From positions 744,001 to 808,000 of the forward strand of contig NZ_JAOVZR010000001.1 of assembly GCF_026619415.1 (NCBI RefSeq): 64,000 nucleotides of DNA. The letters are read 5' to 3'. Made by a program: the position numbers and the translations under genes. The notes below the pieces were generated by a model. The model was not told where the DNA came from, did not search any database, and saw nothing but the letters and a program-made list of their open reading frames with translations. Below are positions 44,781 through 53,194 of this stretch, piece by piece; positions within the stretch are counted from its first letter, which is position 1; the number at the start of each line of letters is the position of its first letter. The DNA is from Hoeflea algicola (GTDB taxonomy: Bacteria; Pseudomonadota; Alphaproteobacteria; Rhizobiales; Rhizobiaceae).

Positions 44781-45868
44781 TGGCCCAGATTGATATCCGC
44801 AATGTGCAAAAATTCTTCGGCGCCCACCAGGTGCTCAAGAACTTGAACCTGACCATCGAAGACGGCGAATTCGTCGTCATGCTGGGCCAATCCGGCGGCG
44901 GCAAGACCACCGCGCTGCGCGCCATTGCAGGATTGGAGACCGTTACCTCCGGACAAATCCTGATCGACGGCAAGGAAGTGCAGGACCGCAAGGCGGCCGA
45001 CCGCGACATTGCCTTCGTATTCCAGTCGTTTTCACTGTATCCGCACATGACGGTGCGTGAAAACATCGCCTTCCCGCTACGCGCCGTTCGGATGAATGCC
45101 GCCGAGCGTGACAAGGCGGTCAAGGAAGTAGCCGAAACGCTGCAGATCGCCGAACACCTCGACCGCAAGCCATCGGCTCTGTCCGGTGGTGACATGCAGC
45201 GGGTGGCGATTGGCAGGGCACTGGTGCGCCGCCCACAGGCGTTGCTGATGGACGAACCGCTGGGCGTGCTCGACTCCAAGCTGCGCGAACAGATGCGCGC
45301 CGAGATCAAGCGCCTGCACATCGCCCGCGGGTCGACCTCAGTCTATGTCACCCACGACCAGATCGAGGCGATGAGCCTGGCCGATCGTATCGTCATCCTG
45401 CATGACGGCGTGCTGCAACAGGTGGGACCACCGGATGAAGTCTACCTGCACCCGCAAAACCTGTTCGTGGCGAAGTTCGTGGGCTCACCCGTGATGAACG
45501 TCACGCCAGTGCGGATTGACGCCAACCGGGTGGCGTTGAATGGCGCCGAGACGGGGTTCGAATTTCCCGAAACGGCGCTGAGCAACCTGCGCAACGTCAA
45601 TTCCGAATTGTCGCTGGGCATTCGACCTGAAGCGGTGCTGCTCAAGCACGAAAAAACCGAAGGCTATGTGGAAGTGGTGACAACCAACATCGAACCGCTG
45701 GGCAGCCACGATATTGTGGATGTGCAGCTTGGCGGCACGTCGCTGCGCGCCCGTACCGCCAGCGGCTTCGTCTCAGGCGAAGGCCAGCGGGTCTGGGTTG
45801 GTCTCGATCCCTCGCAAGCACATTTCTTTGACACGGCCACCGGGCTCAACCTGCGGGGGGCTAACTGA
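44780..45868 (+). CDS. Sugar ABC transporter ATP-binding protein (MalK/UgpC type), first of two
   Basis: A 362-residue ATPase. Walker A is GQSGGGKTTAL, the signature LSGGDMQRVAIGRAL, Walker B LLMDEPLGVLD, and the switch His is in VTHDQIEAM. A regulatory TOBE-like domain occupies the last third (LSLGIRPEAVLL). A second, related ATPase follows directly, so the importer may use a heterodimer. Confidence 0.9.
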   Translation: MAQIDIRNVQKFFGAHQVLKNLNLTIEDGEFVVMLGQSGGGKTTALRAIAGLETVTSGQILIDGKEVQDRKAADRDIAFVFQSFSLYPHMTVRENIAFPLRAVRMNAAERDKAVKEVAETLQIAEHLDRKPSALSGGDMQRVAIGRALVRRPQALLMDEPLGVLDSKLREQMRAEIKRLHIARGSTSVYVTHDQIEAMSLADRIVILHDGVLQQVGPPDEVYLHPQNLFVAKFVGSPVMNVTPVRIDANRVALNGAETGFEFPETALSNLRNVNSELSLGIRPEAVLLKHEKTEGYVEVVTTNIEPLGSHDIVDVQLGGTSLRARTASGFVSGEGQRVWVGLDPSQAHFFDTATGLNLRGAN

Positions 45869-46938
45869 TGGCCAATATCACACTCCAGGGCATCTCCAAG
45901 AAATTCGGCCCCAACACCGCCCTGCGCGGGCTTGATCTGGAAATCAAGGACGGTGAGTTCTTCGTGCTGCTGGGCCAGACCGGTGCGGGCAAGACCACAA
46001 CGCTACGGATAATCGCCGGGCTCGAAAAGCCGGACGCCGGCAAGGTTCTGATCGATGGCCAGGACGCCACCGCATGGAACGCGGCCGAACGCGATGTGGC
46101 ACTGGTGCTGCAGCAATATTCGCTCTATCCGCGGCTGACGGTGCGGGGCAATCTCGAGTTTCCGCTGAAATCCCGTACTCAGAACTTTACCCCTGAGCAG
46201 ATCAAGGAACGCGTCGACCGCGTAGCCGAAACCCTGCAGATCACCCGGTTGCTTGACCGCAAGGTCGAACGGCTGTCGGGCGGGGAAATGCAGCGCGTCT
46301 CTATCGGCCGGGCGATCGTGCGCGAACCACGTGTGTTCCTGATGGACGAGCCACTGTCGGCGCTCGATGCCAATCTGCGAGACGTGCTGCGGGTGGAACT
46401 GAAGAAGCTGCACAGTGATCTGGGCGCCACCTTCGTGTTCGTCACCCACGACCAGGTCGAGGCGATGTCGATGGGCGACAAGGTCGGCGTGCTCAACCAT
46501 GGCAAGCTGGTACAAGTCGGTACGCCGACGGAGATCTACAGCAAGCCGCGCAACACCTTTGTCGCGCGCTCGGTCGGCACCCCGCCAATGAACCTGTTGG
46601 ACGGCACTCTGCAGGCTGGCAACGCAGTGCTGGACGCCGGCAAGTTCACCCTGCCTGTCACTTCGCCGCATGGGACTGAGGGCGGCAAGGTTAGTTTTGG
46701 CATCCGGCCGGAAGATGTGGTGCTGGATGAAAACGGGCCGGCAACAGGCAAGGTGTTCGATGTCGAGAACCACGGGGTCATCAAGATCCTCACGCTTGAT
46801 ATCAACGGCACGCATCTGCACGCCACTGTTTCGGCGCAGGTCAAGGTGCAGATCGACCAGACCGTCAAGTTCAGCTGGAAGCCGGAAAAGGTGCTGTTCT
46901 TCGATCAGCAAACCGGGCGCAATCTTGGCCTCGATTGA
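45868..46938 (+). CDS. Sugar ABC transporter ATP-binding protein (MalK/UgpC type), second of two
   Basis: A 356-residue ATPase that starts on the last base of the previous stop (TGATG). Walker A GQTGAGKTTTL, signature LSGGEMQRVSIGRAI, Walker B FLMDEPLSALD and HDQVEAM are intact. The C-terminal TOBE-like domain reads VSFGIRPEDVVLD. A strong stem-loop follows the gene. Confidence 0.9.
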   Translation: MANITLQGISKKFGPNTALRGLDLEIKDGEFFVLLGQTGAGKTTTLRIIAGLEKPDAGKVLIDGQDATAWNAAERDVALVLQQYSLYPRLTVRGNLEFPLKSRTQNFTPEQIKERVDRVAETLQITRLLDRKVERLSGGEMQRVSIGRAIVREPRVFLMDEPLSALDANLRDVLRVELKKLHSDLGATFVFVTHDQVEAMSMGDKVGVLNHGKLVQVGTPTEIYSKPRNTFVARSVGTPPMNLLDGTLQAGNAVLDAGKFTLPVTSPHGTEGGKVSFGIRPEDVVLDENGPATGKVFDVENHGVIKILTLDINGTHLHATVSAQVKVQIDQTVKFSWKPEKVLFFDQQTGRNLGLD

Positions 46939-46979
46939 GACTGCTGGCCACCTCTACTTTAGGTATATCTAATGTATCC

Positions 46980-47013
46980 GGGGCGCCAGCATCTGAAATG
47001 AAGCTGGCGCCCC
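46980..47013 (+). terminator. Terminator of the sugar ABC operon
   Basis: A perfect 11-bp stem (GGGGCGCCAGC and its complement) with a 12-base loop, followed by ATACTTTTG. It also faces the end of the convergent dehydrogenase gene. Confidence 0.75.
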
Positions 47014-47179
47014 ATACTTTTGATTTCGTTGGCCAAACGAAACCAGCTGTGATGATAACTGGAGCTCGTCGCTGTGGTTCTCGTCGAACCGACAGGTCAC
47101 GTCGTAACATCGTGTATCTATTGATATTTAAGAAACTGATCGGCTGCCGTGAGTTCGCCCGAGATACGTGGAAACCCGT

Positions 47180-48154
47180 TCAGCCGAAGCGGCTGAGATA
47201 GGCATTCCAGACCGACGGGTTGCAGAAATTGCGCGGCTGCTTTCCCGCCAGAATGCGGGTTGCTTCCCAGACCACGCCCTGCCCCATGCGCAGCATGCTT
47301 TCTTCGGTGATGCCCGCCATATGCGGCGTGAGGATGACATTGCGCATGGCAATATAGGGATGGTCGGAGGGCAGCGGTTGCTGATTGAAAACATCGAGCA
47401 CCGCGCCGCCAATCGATCTGGTCTGCAGTGCCTCGACGAGTGCCTGTTGCTGAACAACCGGGCCGCGCGCAACATTGACCAGGATTGCTCCGGGCCGCAT
47501 ACGCGCGAGTTGTTCGGCACCGATCATGCCACGTGTGTTCTCGTTGAGCGGACAGGCCAGCACCACCACATCACTGTTTGCAAGCGCTTCATCCAGACTT
47601 GCGGCCTGCGCACCATCCGGCAACGATTCCGGCCGGCTGGTAACGGCAAGCACCTTCATGCTGAACCCGCCATGGGCGATGCGGAACAGGGCGTTGCCTA
47701 CATTGCCCATGCCGACGATGGCAATGGTACTGCCGCTCAACTCGCGCCCATGATCAGAATGCGCCCGCGCCCGCGCCCAACCCTGAGTGCGCAGATCGGC
47801 GCTGACTTCAGGATAGCGGCGCAGCAGCGCCAGCGATGACCAGATACAATGCTCGGCCACCGTGACGGCATTGACGCCCGGCACGTTGGCCACCAGCACA
47901 CCGGCTTCGGTGGCAGCATCGAGCGGGATCATGTCGAGCCCTGCCCCGTGCCGGATCGCAGCGCGCAAGCCCTTTTCCCGGGCAAAGATTTCCGGCGCAA
48001 TCGGCGCCCGCACGACGATGATCGATGCGCCTGCGCTTTGTTCCAGTATCGCTGCCGGTGACGGTTCGGAGGCGATCACCAGCGAACCCAGCGTCTGCAA
48101 CTGCGCGGTAACTTCCGGGTGCAGTGAATGCGTCGAGAAGATGATTTCAGGCAT
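47180..48154 (-). CDS. D-isomer 2-hydroxyacid dehydrogenase family protein with Glu-to-Gln change
   Basis: A 324-residue protein. The NAD-binding motif is VGMGNVGNALF (near residue 150), the catalytic Arg is R230 in VNVARGPVV, and the catalytic His is in LTPHMAG (about residue 276). The Glu that normally completes the triad (DVFxxEP, 29 residues after the Arg) is Gln here: DVFNQQPLP, Q259. Activity may be reduced or altered. It lies 6 bases after the FadR-type regulator gene in the same operon as the enolase-superfamily dehydratase. A product 2-keto or 2-hydroxy sugar acid is a plausible substrate. Confidence 0.85.
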   Translation of the reverse strand: MPEIIFSTHSLHPEVTAQLQTLGSLVIASEPSPAAILEQSAGASIIVVRAPIAPEIFAREKGLRAAIRHGAGLDMIPLDAATEAGVLVANVPGVNAVTVAEHCIWSSLALLRRYPEVSADLRTQGWARARAHSDHGRELSGSTIAIVGMGNVGNALFRIAHGGFSMKVLAVTSRPESLPDGAQAASLDEALANSDVVVLACPLNENTRGMIGAEQLARMRPGAILVNVARGPVVQQQALVEALQTRSIGGAVLDVFNQQPLPSDHPYIAMRNVILTPHMAGITEESMLRMGQGVVWEATRILAGKQPRNFCNPSVWNAYLSRFG

Positions 48155-48160
48155 GAGCCA

Positions 48161-48892
48161 TCAGACCGCGACTGGAGGAGTTTCCGGCGTTGCGGCCTTC
48201 CACTCCTTGTTGTTGTCGAGAAGTTCGGTCCAGTAGCTCTGGGCGCGCCCCAGATGCGTGTTCATCAGCGCCTGCGCCAGAATGCTGTCACGACGGTACA
48301 GCGCATCGAAGATCTGCTGGTGTTCCTGGTGCGATTTGGCATTGCGTTCGGACTTGCCGAAATAGATCGGCATGCGCTGTTCACTGGCAGCGTAAAAACT
48401 TGAGCAGATCTTGTAAAACATCTCGTTCTGAGTAGCACGGACAATTTCGAGGTGAAACTCGCCATCAAGCCGGTGCAGGCCGAGCCCGTCGGCGATTTGC
48501 TGTTCCGAGCGCGCGAGAATATCGCGCAGCCGCTCCAGATTGTCCTCGGTGGCGCGTTGGGCCGCAAGCTCGGCTGCCTTGATCTCGTGGATCTTGCGCA
48601 ATTCCACCGCTTCGAAAATCTGCCGCGGATTGAGTTGGACGCCGGCACGCGCCAAAAGTGCCATCGAACTGAGGCCGGCGGCATCGACCGTGAGGTAAAT
48701 GCCGGACTTGGCGCGCCGTTCGATCAGCTGCATCGCTTCGAGAATTGCCAGCGATTCACGAACCTGCCCCCGGCTGACGCCGAAGTTTTCAGCGAGTTCC
48801 CGCTCCGAGGGCGCCTTGTCATTGTTGGCGCTGGCCACAGTAACGATGTGGGCGACAAGGTTGGGGAGGAAATCACTGTGCGAATTGTTCAT
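48161..48892 (-). CDS. GntR family regulator, FadR subfamily (FCD domain)
   Basis: A 243-residue regulator. The N-terminal winged helix (APSERELAENFGVSRGQVRE) is followed by an all-helical FCD domain with possible metal ligands (RLDGEFHLEIVRATQN, NAKSHQEHQQIFDALYRRDS). Its ATG overlaps the end of the dehydratase gene (ATGA). FCD regulators sense sugar acids or other organic acids. Three TGGT-N3-ACCA palindromes upstream of the local operons are its likely targets. Confidence 0.9.
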   Translation of the reverse strand: MNNSHSDFLPNLVAHIVTVASANNDKAPSERELAENFGVSRGQVRESLAILEAMQLIERRAKSGIYLTVDAAGLSSMALLARAGVQLNPRQIFEAVELRKIHEIKAAELAAQRATEDNLERLRDILARSEQQIADGLGLHRLDGEFHLEIVRATQNEMFYKICSSFYAASEQRMPIYFGKSERNAKSHQEHQQIFDALYRRDSILAQALMNTHLGRAQSYWTELLDNNKEWKAATPETPPVAV

Positions 48893-50058
48893 GTCGGTCT
48901 TGCATATCTCTGCAGAATGGCTTCGTTCATGGTGAAACCGAGACCGGGTTTTTCGGGAATCTCGATCATCCCGTCGTGTGCCTGGACGGTGTCATCAATG
49001 ATATCATGTATCATCGGGTTGGCGCCAAGGGAAAACTCGACCGTGAAGCTTGCAGGAGACGCGGCACAGACATGCAGGCCGGCAAAGAAGCAGGGAGCGC
49101 CGGCCCAAAGATGTGGCGCCAGTCGCAGATTGAATGCAGAGGCAATGGTGCCGATGCGCATGGCCTCGGTGATACCGCCACAAAAGGCTGGGTCAGGCTG
49201 GAAAATGTCTGCAGCACGCATCACCGCCAGATCACGGAAAGCAAACCGCGTCGCCTCACTCTCGCCGGTGGCGATCGGAACGTTAACCGACGCCCGTAGC
49301 TCGGCAATGCCGGCCTTGTCATCGGCGATGATCGGTTCTTCGAACCAGGCAAGGTCGCAATCGGCGACAAGGTGGGCGAATCGGCGGGCACCGGCAACGG
49401 TGAAGGTTCCGTGGGCATCGACTGCAAGTTCAATGTCCGGTCCAAGCGCTGCACGCGCTGCCTTGACCCGTTGTGCGGAGGCATGCGGCGAGGAATCCAT
49501 CGCCCCTACCCGCATCTTCACCGCACGAAAGCCGCCAATGTCGATATAGGACTGAAGCTGTTCGCCGATCTTGTCTGCACTGGCCCAGCCGCCAGATGCA
49601 TAAGCGGGCAGCCTTTCCGCCTTGCGGCCACCGAGCAGCTTCCACACCGGCTTGCCGTCGGCTTTGCCGAGAATATCCCACAAGGCGATGTCGATGGCGC
49701 TGATGGCCGAGACCGTCAGCCCGCGCCGCGCCATTTCCGGCATGGCATGGCCGGCCATTGCCGCCTTCTGGGCGCGAACGCCATTATAGAGTTCTTCCCA
49801 GATAAAAGTGATGTCGGTCGGGTCCCGCCCGATCAGGCGGGGCCCGAAATCTTCGTTGATGAGTTGAACCAGGGTCGCATAATTGCCTGAACTGCCGGCG
49901 GCGTTCTTGCCCTCACCCCAGCCGACAACACCATCGTCGGTTTCAATCCGCAGGATCGCGGCGTCAAACGTGCGCAACGTCCCAAAATCACTGGTGTGCT
50001 GCCGTGCTTCCTCGATGGGTATCTGAATCCACCGAGCGCGGACGGATTTGATTTTCAT
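48889..50058 (-). CDS. Mandelate racemase/muconate lactonizing enzyme family protein (sugar-acid dehydratase-like)
   Basis: A 389-residue enolase-superfamily protein. The capping domain has TDDGVVGWGEGKNAAGSSGN. The barrel has K181 and R183 (AVKMRVG, a KxR instead of the common KxK), metal ligands Asp (ELAVDAHGTF), Glu (WFEEPI) and Glu (ATGESEATR), then Asp (IFQPDPAFCGG) and His (LAPHLWAG). ATG 50058 begins the domain; an upstream start at 50088 is weaker. The members with His at the end of strand 7 dehydrate or racemise acid sugars. It probably acts on a sugar acid made in this regulon. Confidence 0.88.
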   Translation of the reverse strand: MKIKSVRARWIQIPIEEARQHTSDFGTLRTFDAAILRIETDDGVVGWGEGKNAAGSSGNYATLVQLINEDFGPRLIGRDPTDITFIWEELYNGVRAQKAAMAGHAMPEMARRGLTVSAISAIDIALWDILGKADGKPVWKLLGGRKAERLPAYASGGWASADKIGEQLQSYIDIGGFRAVKMRVGAMDSSPHASAQRVKAARAALGPDIELAVDAHGTFTVAGARRFAHLVADCDLAWFEEPIIADDKAGIAELRASVNVPIATGESEATRFAFRDLAVMRAADIFQPDPAFCGGITEAMRIGTIASAFNLRLAPHLWAGAPCFFAGLHVCAASPASFTVEFSLGANPMIHDIIDDTVQAHDGMIEIPEKPGLGFTMNEAILQRYARPT

Positions 50059-50118
50059 GGCAGGGCCCTCGCCCTCCGCAGGCGGCAATTGCCGCCCCGG
50101 AGGAACGCCTCATTCGGG

Positions 50119-51006
50119 TTACTTGATCAGCGGCAGCAGCGTTTCGGCGGTGATGCGCATCTGGTCCGAGTAGAATTCCTCGGTGAGCAGGCTGGATCCG
50201 TGATCCTGAATGAACTTCAACTGCTCGGGCGAGATGTCGACCGGGTTGCGTTCGACCATGTCGGGGTAGATTGCCGCGGGAGTGCGGTCGACAGGGGCAA
50301 CAAACTCGTTGGTGAGCGCGCCGTCATAGCCGATTTCCTTGAGTGTTTCGACGATCTTGGGCCAGTTCAGATGGCCAAGGCCGGCGGCAAACCGGTTGTT
50401 GTCGGCAACGTGGAAATCGACCAGTCGCTTGCCCGCCAGACGAATGGCGTCATAGATGTTGGATTCTTCCATGTTGAGATGATAGGCGTCCAGGCAGACG
50501 CCGCAATCGGGATGCACTGCGTCGGCCAGCGCCAGCGCCTGAGCACAGCGATTGGTGACATAGGTCTCGAAGCGGTTCAGCGGCTCGATGCCGATCCTGA
50601 CGCCAACTTTCTGGGAATGGGCGAAGCATTCCTTGGTCGCCTCGACCAGCCAGCCCCATTCTTCTTCCTCGGTTCCGTCGGGCAACACCTTGCCAACCGT
50701 GGCTGGTACCAGTGTCAGCACTTCGCCTTCCAATTCGCTGACCATGGTCAGTACGCTCTTGACGTAATCGACGGTGCGGGCACGCTGGCCCTCATCCCTT
50801 GCTGCAAGGTTGCGGTCGCCCAGCGTCAATGTCACCGCGCCCCAACACCGAATTCCGTGCTCCTTGAGAAGCGCGCGTGTTTCCTTGGTGTCATACTGGG
50901 TCGGTTCGCCGGAAATTTCGATGCTTTCATAGCCGAATTTCTTGATCCGGCGCAGCGTGACGTCGAGCGGTTCGGCGCGCATCCAGTTGTGAGTAGACAG
51001 GTGCAT
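50119..51006 (-). CDS. Xylose isomerase-like TIM-barrel sugar isomerase/epimerase
   Basis: A 295-residue AP_endonuc_2-type barrel; the ATG at 51006 has AGGGAGG-type bases upstream. Metal ligands are visible: Glu (GIEPLNRFETY), Asp and His (CLDAYHLNMEE), His (DFHVADNNR) and Glu (LTNEFVAP), the set known from D-tagatose 3-epimerases. It is the first gene of the minus-strand operon, with a TGGT-N3-ACCA palindrome about 60 bases upstream. Confidence 0.88.
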   Translation of the reverse strand: MHLSTHNWMRAEPLDVTLRRIKKFGYESIEISGEPTQYDTKETRALLKEHGIRCWGAVTLTLGDRNLAARDEGQRARTVDYVKSVLTMVSELEGEVLTLVPATVGKVLPDGTEEEEWGWLVEATKECFAHSQKVGVRIGIEPLNRFETYVTNRCAQALALADAVHPDCGVCLDAYHLNMEESNIYDAIRLAGKRLVDFHVADNNRFAAGLGHLNWPKIVETLKEIGYDGALTNEFVAPVDRTPAAIYPDMVERNPVDISPEQLKFIQDHGSSLLTEEFYSDQMRITAETLLPLIK

Positions 51007-51064
51007 CTTAATCCTCCCTTGCAGCGGCCCTCTCCGACGCGCTGCCCGTTGCTTTCGTTCATTC

Positions 51065-51075
51065 TGGTTAGACCA
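51065..51075. promoter_or_regulatory. FadR/GntR-type operator for the minus-strand operon
   Basis: TGGT-TAG-ACCA, 59 bases upstream of the minus-strand isomerase start. It has the same arms and spacing as the sites at 41084 and 51214. Confidence 0.5.
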
Positions 51076-51213
51076 ATTAAGCTCAATTTCAATTCTAATC
51101 AAGACGTCGACGGGCGATTTTCAACGACCCCTCGCTGTTTTAATGGTTTTTTCCAGCAAATGGCCACTTGCGCACCGTCAGCAAACATGGTTGCGTTAAT
51201 GATGGGATTATTT

Positions 51214-51224
51214 TGGTAATACCA
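51214..51224. promoter_or_regulatory. FadR/GntR-type operator for the plus-strand epimerase operon
   Basis: TGGT-AAT-ACCA, identical to the site at 41084 and 27 bases before the ATG at 51251. Binding here would block transcription or overlap the start point. Confidence 0.55.
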
Positions 51225-51250
51225 GATTGCCGAAAAATGGAGACGGCACC

Positions 51251-52096
51251 ATGAAAATCGGAATGAACATGTTCTTGTGGACGACCCATGTCGGCCGTGA
51301 GCACGAAGCACTGTTACGCGACATCAAGGCAACCGGTTTTGACGGTGTAGAAGTGCCGGTTTTCGAAGGTAGTAATGACCATTATAAAGAACTGGCCCGG
51401 ATGCTTGATGATATCGGGTTGGAACGGACTGCTGTCGCGGCGATGGGCGACCCGTCGATGAACCTGATCGGCGACGCCACCGCAAGAGCCGGCGGCGTCG
51501 ATTTCATGCACACGGCGCTTGATCGCACGCATGCGCTCGGCGCGACGCTGATTTGCGGCCCGCTACACTCGACACTGGGACATTTTTCCGGTGAAGGGCC
51601 TAATGCGGAAGAATTTGCCCGTTCAGCCGAATCGCAACGACTGATCGGCGATCATGCAGCAGGCCTCGGCATCACCGTGGCACTGGAAGCGCTCAACCGG
51701 TTCGAGTGCTATCTGCTCAACACCATGGATGGCCTTGCTGCGCATCTGGAACAGATCGATCATCCCAACATCCGGGCAATGTACGACACATTTCATGCCA
51801 ATATCGAGGAAACCGACCCGATTGGCGCGCTGACGCGTAACGCCGGATGCGTGGCCCACATCCATATTTCCGAAAACGACCGCGGCGTGCCCGGACGCGG
51901 CAATATACCTTGGCGCGAAACCTATGCCGCAATCGCCGCGATCGGCTATGATGGATGGCTGACGATTGAAAGTTTTGGTCGCGGTCTGCCCGATCTGGCC
52001 GCGGCAACCAAAGTGTGGAGAGATTTTGCCGAAAGCCCGGAGGCGGTCTATCGAGACGGGTACCGGCACATTTCCACGTCACTCAAACAAGCCTAA
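51251..52096 (+). CDS. D-tagatose/D-psicose 3-epimerase-like TIM-barrel protein
   Basis: A 281-residue protein. The N-terminus (KIGMNMFLWTTHVGREHEAL, TGFDGVEVPVFEG) closely resembles the ketose 3-epimerase group. Metal ligands are Glu146 (ALEALNRFE), Asp and His (MYDTFHANIEE), His (HIHISENDRG) and Glu (LTIESFGRG). ATG 51251 has GGAGA upstream. It is the first gene of a three-gene operon. The likely reaction is 3-epimerisation of a ketose or keto-acid intermediate. Confidence 0.85.
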   Translation: MKIGMNMFLWTTHVGREHEALLRDIKATGFDGVEVPVFEGSNDHYKELARMLDDIGLERTAVAAMGDPSMNLIGDATARAGGVDFMHTALDRTHALGATLICGPLHSTLGHFSGEGPNAEEFARSAESQRLIGDHAAGLGITVALEALNRFECYLLNTMDGLAAHLEQIDHPNIRAMYDTFHANIEETDPIGALTRNAGCVAHIHISENDRGVPGRGNIPWRETYAAIAAIGYDGWLTIESFGRGLPDLAAATKVWRDFAESPEAVYRDGYRHISTSLKQA

Positions 52097-52124
52097 TCAC
52101 ATTGAATTCTGGAGGAGACAATCG

Positions 52125-53180
52125 ATGAAAACGATCAAGGGCCCGGCCCTCTTTCTTGCGCAGTTTGCCGGCGATGAAGCACCGTTCAATTCCTGGGCGT
52201 CGATCACCAAATGGGCTGCCGATTGCGGCTACAAGGGCGTGCAGGTGCCAAGCTGGGACGGGCGGCTGATCGATCTTGAGAAAGCAGCGACATCGAAAGA
52301 CTATTGCGACGAGTTCAAGGGCGTGGCGGCCGAGAACGGAATCGAGGTCACCGAACTTTCATCCCATCTGCAAGGCCAGCTTGTGGCCGTGCACCCGGCC
52401 TATGACGAAGGTTTTGACGGCTTTGCGGCACCGGAAGTGCGCGGCAACCCGAAGGCCCGTCAGGAATGGGCAGTCAAACAGGTCAAGATGGCACTGGATG
52501 CCTCCCGCAATATGGGAATCGGCGCGATGGCGAGCTTCTCTGGCGCGCTTGCCTGGCCCTACCTCTACCCCTTCCCGCAACGGCCGGCCGGGCTGGTCGA
52601 GACCGCTTTTGACGAACTGGCCAAGCGCTGGCGTCCGATTCTCGACCACGCCGAAGAACGCGGTGTCGATATCTGCTACGAAATCCATCCGAGCGAAGAT
52701 CTGCATGACGGGATCACCTTCGAGATGTTCCTCGAGCGTGTCGGCAACCATGCGCGTTGCAATATGCTCTATGATCCGTCGCACTACCTGCTGCAGTGCC
52801 TCGACTACATCGACAACATCGATATCTACAAGGACCGGATCAAGATGTTCCACGTCAAGGACGCGGAATTCAATCCGACCGGGCGGCAGGGCGTCTATTC
52901 CGGCTACCAGTCCTGGGTGAATCGGGCTGGCCGGTTCCGGTCACTGGGTGACGGACAGGTTGATTTCGGGGCGATCTTCTCGAAAATGGCGGCCAATGAT
53001 TTTGACGGTTGGGCCGTGGTCGAATGGGAATGCTGCCTCAAGCACCCAGAAGACGGTGCCCGTGAAGGCGCGCAATTCGTTTCTGACCACATCATCCGGG
53101 TCACCGAGCGTGCCTTTGACGATTTTGCCGATGGCGGCACCGATGAAGCTGGCAACCGGCGCATGCTCGGCATCGACTGA
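52125..53180 (+). CDS. Sugar phosphate isomerase/epimerase-like TIM-barrel protein
   Basis: A 351-residue AP_endonuc_2 barrel; GGAGGAGAC precedes ATG 52125. Metal ligands are Glu (ICYEIHPSEDLHDG), Asp and His (MLYDPSHYLLQ), His (MFHVKDAEF) and Glu (AVVEWECC). It is longer than its two paralogues, with an insert around residues 245-270 (FNPTGRQGVYSGYQSWVNRA). Proteins of this length commonly pair with Gfo/Idh/MocA oxidoreductases, as here with the next gene 14 bases away. Confidence 0.88.
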   Translation: MKTIKGPALFLAQFAGDEAPFNSWASITKWAADCGYKGVQVPSWDGRLIDLEKAATSKDYCDEFKGVAAENGIEVTELSSHLQGQLVAVHPAYDEGFDGFAAPEVRGNPKARQEWAVKQVKMALDASRNMGIGAMASFSGALAWPYLYPFPQRPAGLVETAFDELAKRWRPILDHAEERGVDICYEIHPSEDLHDGITFEMFLERVGNHARCNMLYDPSHYLLQCLDYIDNIDIYKDRIKMFHVKDAEFNPTGRQGVYSGYQSWVNRAGRFRSLGDGQVDFGAIFSKMAANDFDGWAVVEWECCLKHPEDGAREGAQFVSDHIIRVTERAFDDFADGGTDEAGNRRMLGID

Positions 53181-53194
53181 GCGGGAGGAAGACA

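Noticed and set aside
48452..49549. A 365-codon plus-strand open frame opposite the regulator and dehydratase genes
   Set aside because: It spans two well-supported minus-strand genes and has no coherent domain.
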